Below, piece after piece: positions 26,401 to 32,892 of a DNA stretch of 64,000 nt. The notes under the pieces were generated by a model. The model searched no databases. It was not told where the DNA came from and saw only the letters and a program-made list of their open reading frames with translations. The translations under genes were made by a program, and so were the position numbers. Source of the stretch: JAHEAO01 sp942492375 (GTDB lineage Bacteria > Pseudomonadota > Alphaproteobacteria > Rhodobacterales > Rhodobacteraceae); contig CALOEL010000014.1 of assembly GCA_942492375.1 (NCBI GenBank), positions 124,001 through 188,000 of the forward strand, read 5' to 3'. Position 1 is the first letter of the stretch. The number at the start of each line of letters is the position of its first letter.

Positions 26401-26513
26401 ACATCCTGAAGATCCGCCCGCCTTTGACGATCGACGAGGACGGCGTGGACATGCTGCTGGACCGCCTGGGTGCGGTACTCGCCGAAACCGGCGCGGCGCC
26501 TGACGCTACCTGA
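23496..26513 (+). CDS. Fusion: aminoglycoside-phosphotransferase-like kinase + M23-like domain + class III aminotransferase/phospho-lyase
   Basis: A 1005-residue three-domain cytoplasmic protein. Residues 1 to about 340 are a choline/APH-type small-molecule kinase (catalytic loop VHNDLNDYN, metal site LIDFGDM). About 400-545 is an M23 peptidase fold with HLGVD (H428, D432) and HLH (H519, H521), a complete zinc set. About 575-1005 is a class III PLP enzyme with IADEVQTGLGR and the Schiff-base Lys841 in LGKPIGNGHP. The ATG at 23496 has CGGAGGGA upstream. The PLP part resembles the phospho-lyases that act on phosphoethanolamine and phosphohydroxylysine, so kinase followed by phospho-lyase is the likely logic. 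It ends 8 bases inside the convergent permease gene. Confidence 0.87.
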   Translation: MPDIWARALREHWNLDARVQPLAGEYDLNFHARTDSAAFILKVMRPGCDPALIEMQTAALTHALKREPSLPLPRPVPTHDGALVARAPDAAGKTRLVWLQQALPGIAYARFAPHSPSLLGDLGRQAGWLARALEDFDHPALDRDIKWNLMQAGWITAEIDVIGNPRRRDTLHDIADDFAALQPQLSDLPVQAVHNDLNDYNILASLADDQPRITGLIDFGDMCRAPRICDLAIAGAYVVLDHPRPDRALAALVAGYHAANPLTGVELDLLWPLLRMRLAQSVVNSTLKAQESPDDPYVVISQAPAWRFLDNVELDPEFLRCRLRAACGLPVSDTAGRVAAWLNSARGSFAPVIDRPLNKAPTGALSVAASATPRDPFAITAPEAASIGCDLFSPEDLWLGFHGEPRLIYTAPAFRDGRWRGSDRRTVHLGVDIFAPAGTEVFAPLDAKIALTENRKGALDYGGMAILRHETPEGDAFFTLYGHLDPASITELQEGQTIVAGQPFARLGSADCNGGWAPHLHIQLALTLAGMGHDWPGVADPDERALWIAICPNPAPLLNIDDTHVAHRAPDKGCVRDIRARHFGGNLKLSYREPLMLLRGWRHHLFDEWGRPYLDAYNNVPHVGHAHPRIQAAVAEQLKRMNSNTRYLHPAQADFAEKLLSKLPLELSVCWFVNSGTEANELALRLARAATGGRAMVTPDHGYHGNTTGAMDISAYKFNAPGGAGQPDWVELVELPDDYRGRFRREDPKSGARYAAQVDAALEQIAAKGQMLAGFIAESFPSVGGQIIPPPGYLQGVYARIRAAGGVCIADEVQTGLGRLGAPYFAFETQGVVPDMVVLGKPIGNGHPLGVVISTREIAEAFAKGPEFFSTFGGSTLSCVVGKTVLDITDEERLAENAEAMGQRLLTGLQALAGRFEIIGDVRGMGLFIGVDLVQDRDSRAPATAQAAYVMNRLREERILIGREGPADNILKIRPPLTIDEDGVDMLLDRLGAVLAETGAAPDAT

Positions 26514-27279
26514 CGGGCACCCGCTCCTCCAGCTTCTTGAAGATCAGCGCCAGTATCCCGGCTATGACAAGATAGACCAGGGCCAGCAGCAGAAGCGGTT
26601 CGTAGACAATGAACGTGTCCTGCCTGACCCGGGAGGCTACCGCATACATCTCGACGATGGCGATGGTTGCGACCAGTGGCGTCGCCTTCAACTGCAGGAT
26701 CGTCTCTCCGCCCAGCGTCGGCAGCGCGGTCTGGATCGCCTGCGGCAGCCAGATGCGTCGGAACTTGGTGAACCGCGGCATCCCGAACGCGTCCGCGGCC
26801 TCCAACTGGCCGCGCGGCACGCTGGCGAAGGCGCCGCGCATCACCTCGCCCTCGTAGCCAGCATAGGACATCGTCAACGCGAAGATCGCATAAGGCCAAG
26901 CCTGCCGCAGATAGGGCCAAAGTTCACTTTCGCGGATCCAGGGATATTGCGGGAAGAGCGAGCCGAGGCCGTAATAGATCAGCCAGATCTGCAACAAGAG
27001 CGGCGTGCCCCGGATCACGGTGCAGAAGGTGCGGGCCGGGACCGAGAGATACCAGGGACCGATCGCCTGCGCGAGACCGAGCGGGATCGCCAACAGAAAA
27101 CCCAAGACCGCGGTGACGACCAGCAGCCAGACCGTGCGCCAAAGCCCTTCCATCGCCAGCGGCAGGTAGCTCGGAATCCAGTCCCAGCGCAGCGCGACGG
27201 CGCACCAGACGATCAGGCCCGCCAGGACCGCAAGCATCACGATTCGATGCGGCTTCAACCAGGCGCGAAGCGCGGTCAT
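26506..27279 (-). CDS. Polar amino acid ABC transporter permease (HisM type)
   Basis: Membrane subunit of 257 residues. The coupling loop EAADAFGMPRFTKFRRIWLP is typical of HisM/GlnP permeases, as is FCTVIRGTPLLLQIWLIYYG. The ATG at 27279 overlaps the stop of the HisQ-like gene by 4 bases (ATGA). It is the last gene of the leftward operon. Its stop overlaps the end of the convergent fusion gene. A cationic or polar amino acid, possibly a methylated arginine given the divergent dimethylargininase gene, is the likely substrate. Confidence 0.92.
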   Translation of the reverse strand: MTALRAWLKPHRIVMLAVLAGLIVWCAVALRWDWIPSYLPLAMEGLWRTVWLLVVTAVLGFLLAIPLGLAQAIGPWYLSVPARTFCTVIRGTPLLLQIWLIYYGLGSLFPQYPWIRESELWPYLRQAWPYAIFALTMSYAGYEGEVMRGAFASVPRGQLEAADAFGMPRFTKFRRIWLPQAIQTALPTLGGETILQLKATPLVATIAIVEMYAVASRVRQDTFIVYEPLLLLALVYLVIAGILALIFKKLEERVPVR

Positions 27280-28001
27280 GCCTTCGCCGTCCGCAGGCTG
27301 GGTTGACCCTTGCGCGCCCAAGCTTCCAGCCGGGCGAAGAACCGCGCCGACAGAAGCGTGACCATAAGGTAAAGCGCGCCCGCCGCCAGGAAGAAGGTGA
27401 AATAAGCCCTTGTGCTACTGGCCGCCTGCCGAGTTTCCTGAGTCAGTTCGTTGAAGCCGACGACGGCCAGAAGGGCGGTGTCCTTGGTGGCGATCAGCCA
27501 GAGGTTGGCCAGACCCGGAATGGCGAAGGACATCATTGCCGGGATCATCACCCGGCGCAGCATCATGAAAGGGGGCATACCGAAGGCGCGCGCCGCCTCG
27601 AGCTGGCCGACTGGGATCGCCTTGATCGCGCCGCGCAGGATCTCGGTCGCATAGGCACCCTGCACGACGCCCAGAACCCAGATGCCCGCCGCGACACCGC
27701 TGATCTCGATCCGACCGTAACCCATCGACGCGGCAGCCTTGTTGATCAGGTCAGTGCCGACGTAATAGAGGATCAGGATAAGCACCAGTTCCGGCACCGC
27801 CCTGACCACCGTGGTATAGACCGCCAGAAGGTCGCGGGTGATCGGCCCGCCATAAAGCTTACCGCAGGCCCCCGCCAAACCGATAACCAACCCGAAGCCG
27901 AAGGCGCCGAGCGCGATCTGCAGCGAATGCATGAGCCCGCGCAACAGGTTTCCCCCCCAGCCGGGAGGGGAAAGCGAGAGAAGCTCTATGACTTGCTCCA
28001 C
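27276..28001 (-). CDS. Polar amino acid ABC transporter permease (HisQ type)
   Basis: Membrane subunit of 241 residues, with VYTTVVRAVPELVLILILYY near residue 73 and the coupling loop EAARAFGMPPFMMLRRVMIP. It begins with GTG at 28001, 9 bases after the binding-protein gene; no nearby ATG fits. It ends in a 4-base overlap with the HisM-like gene. Together they form the heterodimeric channel of the importer. Confidence 0.92.
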   Translation of the reverse strand: MEQVIELLSLSPPGWGGNLLRGLMHSLQIALGAFGFGLVIGLAGACGKLYGGPITRDLLAVYTTVVRAVPELVLILILYYVGTDLINKAAASMGYGRIEISGVAAGIWVLGVVQGAYATEILRGAIKAIPVGQLEAARAFGMPPFMMLRRVMIPAMMSFAIPGLANLWLIATKDTALLAVVGFNELTQETRQAASSTRAYFTFFLAAGALYLMVTLLSARFFARLEAWARKGQPSLRTAKA

Positions 28002-28010
28002 GAAGGGCGC

Positions 28011-28784
28011 TTAGCTGCCGTAGATGTCGCCGCTGAAATACTTCGCGGTGATCTCCTCGTAGGTGCCATCCTCGCGGATCGCCTTGATCCCGGCGTTAAG
28101 CTTCTCTCGCAGCTCGTCGTCGCCCTTGCGGACGCCCGCGCCGACACCCTGGCCAAGGATCGCCGGATCGTCGGCGACCGCGCCCTTGATCTCGCAGCAG
28201 GCGCCTGCATCGGAATTCACGAAATCCTCCATCGCGATGCTGTCGGCCTGGGTCGCGTCGATCCGGCCCGAGGCGAGGTCCTGGTTGATCTCGTCCTGGG
28301 TCTGGTAGACGCGGATCTCGGCGGCCTCCGGAAAATGCTCCTGCGCATAGGCCTGATGGATGGTCGATCCCTGAACGCCCAGGATCTTGCCCGCCAGCCC
28401 TTCCGCCGTCGGTTCGATCTCGGCCGCCTTGTCGGCGACGATCACCGCCGGGGTGTTGTAGTACTTGTCGCTGAAATCGATGGTCTTCTGCCGTTCCTCG
28501 GTGATCGACATCGAGGCCATGATCGCGTCGATCTGCTGGCCGGTCAGCGAGGGGATGATGCCGTCCCAAGCGACCGGGGTGATCTCGCATTCCATCTCGG
28601 CGGCGGCGCAGACCGCCTTGATGATCTCGACCTCCCAGCCGCCCCATTCGCCCGAGGCGTCGAGCGAGGCGAACGGCGGATAGGGCTCGGCGGCGATGCC
28701 GATCTTGACCGGTTCCGCCTGGGCCATGCCGACCGCCATCGCAAGGGCCAACAGCCCGCCCGCAAGTTTCGCTTTCATCGTCAT
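28011..28784 (-). CDS. Polar amino acid-binding protein (HisJ/ArgT type)
   Basis: Periplasmic binding protein of 257 residues with a Sec signal peptide (MTMKAKLAGGLLALAMAVGMAQAE). Family signatures are IGIAAEPYPPFASLD, GWEVEIIKAVC and ITEERQKTIDFSDKYY at about residues 100-115. GGGAGACCAAGGA precedes the ATG. A CC pair in GACCEIKG resembles the disulfide region seen in basic amino acid binders. It lies between the ATPase and permease genes in one operon. Confidence 0.92.
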   Translation of the reverse strand: MTMKAKLAGGLLALAMAVGMAQAEPVKIGIAAEPYPPFASLDASGEWGGWEVEIIKAVCAAAEMECEITPVAWDGIIPSLTGQQIDAIMASMSITEERQKTIDFSDKYYNTPAVIVADKAAEIEPTAEGLAGKILGVQGSTIHQAYAQEHFPEAAEIRVYQTQDEINQDLASGRIDATQADSIAMEDFVNSDAGACCEIKGAVADDPAILGQGVGAGVRKGDDELREKLNAGIKAIREDGTYEEITAKYFSGDIYGS

Positions 28785-28813
28785 TCCTTGGTCTCCCTGT
28801 GGATTGCTCCGCC

Positions 28814-29614
28814 TTAGCTGACGGATTTCAGAAACTGTTTAAGCCGTTCGGATTTCGGCGCGCCAAACACCTGCTCCGGCGGACCTTCTTCTTCGATTCG
28901 ACCCTCTGAAAGGTAGATAACATGGTCCGACACCTCGCGGGCGAACTTCATCTCGTGCGTCACGAGGATCATCGTCCTCCCCTCGGCGGCCAAATCCCGG
29001 ATCACGGTCAGCACCTCGCCCACCAGTTCGGGGTCAAGCGCGCTGGTCGGCTCATCGAACAGCATCGCGCTCGGCTCGATCGCCAATGCGCGGGCGATGG
29101 CGGCGCGCTGTTGCTGGCCGCCGGACAGGAAGGCGGGATAGGTTTCGGCCTTCTCGGCCAGACCGACGCGCTCCAGCAACTTCATCGCGCGGTCGCGCGC
29201 CTCGTCCTTGGGGACCCCCAACACATGCACGGGCACCTCGACGATATTCTCCAGAAGGGTGCGGTGCGTCCAAAGGTTGAACGCCTGAAACACCATGCCC
29301 AGCCGCGAACGGATGCGCTCGATCTGGCGGCGGTTGGCCGGCGAGCCGTCAGCCCGCATTTCGACCTGCTCGCCGTCGATGACGATGCGGCCGGAACTTG
29401 GGGTTTCCAGAAAGTTGATGCAGCGCAGGCAGGTCGACTTGCCCGATCCCGACCCGCCGATGATCGCCACGACGTCGCCCTTCTGCGCGGTCAGCGAGAT
29501 ACCCTTCAGCACCTCCAGATTGCCGAACGATTTGTGCAGGTCCTCGACGCGGATCGCCTCTGCCTGCGTGGCGGGCTGGTCCGCGACGGTCTTGGCCACG
29601 GTGGGTGCTGTCAT
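28814..29614 (-). CDS. Polar amino acid ABC transporter ATP-binding protein (HisP type)
   Basis: ATPase of 266 residues. Walker A GGSGSGKST, signature LSGGQQQRAAIARALA, Walker B AMLFDEPTSALDPELV and switch VTHEMKFAREVSDHV are all intact. An N-terminal extension of about 25 residues precedes the core (IRVEDLHKSFGNLEVLKG). The start at 29614 has GGAGAA upstream. It is the first gene of the operon ATPase-binding protein-HisQ-HisM and is divergent from the dimethylargininase gene. Confidence 0.93.
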   Translation of the reverse strand: MTAPTVAKTVADQPATQAEAIRVEDLHKSFGNLEVLKGISLTAQKGDVVAIIGGSGSGKSTCLRCINFLETPSSGRIVIDGEQVEMRADGSPANRRQIERIRSRLGMVFQAFNLWTHRTLLENIVEVPVHVLGVPKDEARDRAMKLLERVGLAEKAETYPAFLSGGQQQRAAIARALAIEPSAMLFDEPTSALDPELVGEVLTVIRDLAAEGRTMILVTHEMKFAREVSDHVIYLSEGRIEEEGPPEQVFGAPKSERLKQFLKSVS

Positions 29615-29687
29615 GCAGATTCTCCGTCGGTTGGGCCATAGTAACGACGAAAAGCGGCACTGGGACAAGCGTTTAACGTCCTGCGAT

Positions 29688-29719
29688 CGGTCCGGTGCCG
29701 CAAGCCCGCAGCCGGACCG
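29688..29719. repeat. Inverted repeat in the divergent region before the dimethylargininase gene
   Basis: CGGTCCGG (29688-29695) and CCGGACCG (29712-29719) form a perfect 8-bp inverted repeat around 16 bases. It lies 60 bases before the dimethylargininase start and 74 before the transporter ATPase start. It may be a shared operator or a leader hairpin. Confidence 0.45.
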
Positions 29720-29778
29720 CTTTGCAAATCGTCCGATCTGTGGCTATCTCGCGCGGATCCGAGACAGGGGACTCCGCG

Positions 29779-30561
29779 ATGACCAACCGATCCTACCAGT
29801 TCGCACGCGCGATCACCCGCCGTCCGGGCCGCAACATAACCAATGGGCTGCGCGCGATGGATACAGGCACGCCGGATCTGGACCTGATGCTGCGACACCA
29901 TGCCGATTACGTCGCTACCTTGCGCGAGACCGGGGCCGAGGTGATCGAGTTGCCCGCACTCGAGGCGTTCCCCGATTCCGTCTTTGTCGAAGATACCGCG
30001 CTGTGTTTGCCGGAAGGCGCGGTGCTGATGCGACCCGGCGCGCCGACCCGGCAGGGCGAGGTCGCGGAAATGGCCCCGACGCTGCGGCGGTTCTACGACG
30101 ATCTGCGCGCGATAGAGGGGCCGGGCCATATCGAGGGCGGCGACATTCTGACCACCGCCCGGGAAATCCTTGCCGGCCGGTCGGCCCGAACCGATGCGGC
30201 GGGCATCGCGGAACTGGTCGATCTGGTGTCCGACTGGGGGCATGCCGTTCGAGAGGTCGAGACCCCGCCCGGCGTGCTGCATTTCAAGACCGACTGCTCG
30301 TTGCTGGACGGCGAGACGATCCTTGCAACTGAACGGCTGGCGGAGACGGGCTGTTTCGACGGCTACCGGGTGATCCGCACCGCCGGCGGCGAGGAGGCCG
30401 CGGCCAATGCGATCCGCTTCAACGAGTTCGTGCTGATGGCGGCGGGCTTTCCGCGCACCGCCGCGCGGCTGCGCGAGGAAGGTTACGAGGTGCGCGAGAT
30501 CGGCAATTCGGAATGCGCCAAGCTCGATGGCGGAATGTCCTGCCTGTCGCTGCGGTTCTGA
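29779..30561 (+). CDS. Dimethylargininase (NG,NG-dimethylarginine dimethylaminohydrolase, DDAH)
   Basis: Cytoplasmic hydrolase of 260 residues that converts N-omega-methylated arginines to citrulline and methylamines. It has the pentein/DDAH pattern: FPDSVFVEDTAL near residue 70, GHIEGGDIL near 117, catalytic His168 in LHFKTDCS and the terminal nucleophile Cys255 in GGMSCLSLRF. The ATG at 29779 is 8 bases after GGGGA. The divergent ABC importer could bring in methylarginines. Pentein relatives such as arginine deiminase are much longer, so DDAH is the best call. Confidence 0.9.
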   Translation: MTNRSYQFARAITRRPGRNITNGLRAMDTGTPDLDLMLRHHADYVATLRETGAEVIELPALEAFPDSVFVEDTALCLPEGAVLMRPGAPTRQGEVAEMAPTLRRFYDDLRAIEGPGHIEGGDILTTAREILAGRSARTDAAGIAELVDLVSDWGHAVREVETPPGVLHFKTDCSLLDGETILATERLAETGCFDGYRVIRTAGGEEAAANAIRFNEFVLMAAGFPRTAARLREEGYEVREIGNSECAKLDGGMSCLSLRF

Positions 30562-30567
30562 GCCGGG

Positions 30568-30921
30568 TCAGGCGTTCCGTTCAAGCCAGTCCTTCAGCGC
30601 CACGGCATTGTTGTGCTCTTCGTCCTTCGCGCCGTAGACCAGCGTCACCCGGCCCTCGGCCAGCCGGTCGCGCAGTTCCTGCACGGCGTCGGTGGCGTCC
30701 TGAAGCTCTTTCGCGTAGCGCGACCTGAACTCGTCCCACTTGTCCGGGTCGTGATCGAACCACTGCCGCAGATCGTCGCTTGGCGCGATCTCTTTCAGCC
30801 AGTCGTCCAGCTTCAGATCCTCTTTCGACACGCCGCGCGGCCAGACCCGGTCGACCAGGATCCTCTGGCCGTCGGTCTGGCCGGGCTCGTCATAGGCGCG
30901 CCTTGTCCAGATGCTTGTCAT
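30568..30921 (-). CDS. DUF488 family protein
   Basis: Small soluble protein of 117 residues of unknown function. The conserved region is ILVDRVWPRGVSKEDLKLDDWLKEIAPS, followed by LRQWFDHDPDKWDEFRSRYAKEL and the strand VTLVYGAKDEEHNNA. The ATG at 30921 has GAGGAGG upstream. It follows the gamma-glutamyltransferase-like gene on the same strand and converges on the dimethylargininase gene with a 6-base gap. Nothing here indicates its role. Confidence 0.85.
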   Translation of the reverse strand: MTSIWTRRAYDEPGQTDGQRILVDRVWPRGVSKEDLKLDDWLKEIAPSDDLRQWFDHDPDKWDEFRSRYAKELQDATDAVQELRDRLAEGRVTLVYGAKDEEHNNAVALKDWLERNA

Positions 30922-30980
30922 CGCCGCCTCCTCGACGAGAAAGCTAGAGGGCGCCCGCCCTACGGCAAGCCGCGGGTCGG

Positions 30981-32573
30981 TCAAAAGCCGCCGGCGTGGC
31001 CGTCCTTGCGATGGTCCGAGCCTGCCGCGTAGCCGCCTTCGATCCGGTGGATCAGCTGCGCGCCGCCGAAGCCGAAGGTTGTCCCGAGCGGATCGGTGGC
31101 GACCTCATGCCCAAGCGCCGCGAGCGCCTTCATATAATCCTCCGGCATCCCGGCCTCGACCGCCAGCCGGCCGTCCGGCATCACCCGCCAACGCGGCGCG
31201 TCACTGGCAGCCTGCGGGTTCTGCCGCCAAAGCTGCGTTCGTATCACCATCTGAACATGCCCCTGCGCCTGCATCCCGCCGCCCATCACGCCAAAGCTCA
31301 TTAGGGGCGCGCCATCGCGCATCAGAAAGCCCGGAATGATCGTGTGGAACGGCCGCTTGTTCGGCGCAACTTCGTTCGGATGGCCCTGTTCCAGAACGAA
31401 ATCCGACCCTCGGTTGTGCAACGATATCCCGGTCCCCGGCACAACGAGTCCCGACCCGAAGCCCTCATAGTTCGACTGGATGAACGACACCATCATGCCG
31501 CTGTCATCTGCAGCGCTCAGATAGACCGTGCCGCCCTCCTTGGGCACGCCTGGCTGCGGCGTGCCGGCGCGATCCGGGTTGATCAGCGCGGCGCGGCGCG
31601 ACAGGTAGGCGGGGTCCAGCAGCTCGTCCGGTGCCACCTTCATATGCACGATGTCCGCGACCTGCGCATGGACATCGGCGAAGGCGATCTTCATCGCCTC
31701 GATCTGCAGATGCAGGCTTTCGGGGCTGTCGGGCAGCAGGTCGGCGATGCCGGTATGCTCCAGGATCCCCAGCGCCATCGCCGCGGCGATGCCCTGGCCG
31801 TTCGGCGGGATCTCGTGCAGATTTGCGCCGTGGAACGGGGCATGAATCGTGCCGCACCAGTCGGGCTGTCTCGCCGCAAGATCCTCGCGGGTCATGCAGC
31901 CGCCATGCGCCTTGGCGAAGTCGACGATCTTTCCGGCAAGCTCGCCCTCGTAGAAGCTTGCACCTCCGGTCTCGGCGACGCTGCGAAGCGAAGCGCCGAG
32001 GCCGGGATTGCGAAACAGCTCGCCCGCCCGCGGCGCGCGCCCGCCGGGCATGAAGCAGTCGGCATAGCCGGGCTGGTCCTTCAGCCGCTCGGCCTCTGCG
32101 GCCCAAACCCGCGAGATGATCGGGCTGACGTGATAGCCCTGCTCGGCATAGCCTATGGCCGGCTCGAACAGTTTGGCGAAGGGCAGCTTGCCGAAACGCC
32201 GCGACAGTTCCACCCAGCCCGAGACGACGCCCGGCACGGTCACCGCGTCCCAGCCGGTTCCCGGCATTTCGTCGTGGCCCGCGAACCGGTCCCGCGTCCA
32301 GCCGGCGGGCGACCGGCCCGAGGCGTTCAGCCCGTGCAGCGCTGAGCCGTCCCAGAGGATCGCGAAACAGTCGCCGCCCATGCCGCAACCGGTGGGTTCG
32401 ACCACCACCAGCGCCATCGCCGCGGCCAGCGCGGCATCGACGGCGTTGCCCCCCTTCTGCAGCATCCGCAGTCCGGCCTGGGTGGCCATCGGCTGCGAGG
32501 TGGAAACCACGTTGCGCGCCAGCACGGGCGAGCGTCTGGATGGGTAGGGAAGGGCGTAGTCGAAATCGGTCAT
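30981..32573 (-). CDS. Gamma-glutamyltransferase-family protein (Ntn hydrolase)
   Basis: A 530-residue self-cleaving Ntn-hydrolase-fold protein. The large-subunit start (STSQPMATQAGLRMLQKGGNAVDAALAAAMALVVVEP), PPNGQG and GVMGGGMQAQGHVQ are family features. The predicted autocleavage and nucleophile Thr349 lies in GGTVYLSAAD, where classical GGTs have T-T-H, so this is a divergent branch. No signal peptide is seen at the ATG at 32573, suggesting a cytoplasmic enzyme. Related branches include cephalosporin acylase-like and gamma-glutamyl-amide hydrolases. Substrate unknown. Confidence 0.88.
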   Translation of the reverse strand: MTDFDYALPYPSRRSPVLARNVVSTSQPMATQAGLRMLQKGGNAVDAALAAAMALVVVEPTGCGMGGDCFAILWDGSALHGLNASGRSPAGWTRDRFAGHDEMPGTGWDAVTVPGVVSGWVELSRRFGKLPFAKLFEPAIGYAEQGYHVSPIISRVWAAEAERLKDQPGYADCFMPGGRAPRAGELFRNPGLGASLRSVAETGGASFYEGELAGKIVDFAKAHGGCMTREDLAARQPDWCGTIHAPFHGANLHEIPPNGQGIAAAMALGILEHTGIADLLPDSPESLHLQIEAMKIAFADVHAQVADIVHMKVAPDELLDPAYLSRRAALINPDRAGTPQPGVPKEGGTVYLSAADDSGMMVSFIQSNYEGFGSGLVVPGTGISLHNRGSDFVLEQGHPNEVAPNKRPFHTIIPGFLMRDGAPLMSFGVMGGGMQAQGHVQMVIRTQLWRQNPQAASDAPRWRVMPDGRLAVEAGMPEDYMKALAALGHEVATDPLGTTFGFGGAQLIHRIEGGYAAGSDHRKDGHAGGF

Positions 32574-32892
32574 GGCATCGGCTGCTCTGTCGGCAAGGTT
32601 ATTGGGGATACCGGCATGCCTTTGGACGTGACCGGCGCTACACCTCTCCGACATATAATGCACCAAAGCGGAATGCCAGCGGCGGTCGCCCGGTTTCAAC
32701 TGTCGGAACGGCACTCACCTATCCATATCGCTTGATTGAAAAATCTGCCGAAAAGCCAAAAGGCCCGCCGCCGTCAGACAGGCCATTTTATGCCGGTTTC
32801 TGAAACAATGGTGATTTCGCGCTAAGATTGTGCTATGATTGGCGCATTAAATTGATGCCTATAATCCATTTTTACTGCGGGGGGACACGCCC
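32574..32892. other. Divergent intergenic region with a candidate promoter for the large protein
   Basis: 319 bases, more AT-rich than its surroundings, between the divergent GGT-like gene and the 1148-residue protein gene. TATAAT at 32860-32865 with TTGGCG at 32839-32844 (15-base spacer) is a plausible promoter, 27 bases before the ATG at 32893. No gene is seen here. Confidence 0.5.
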
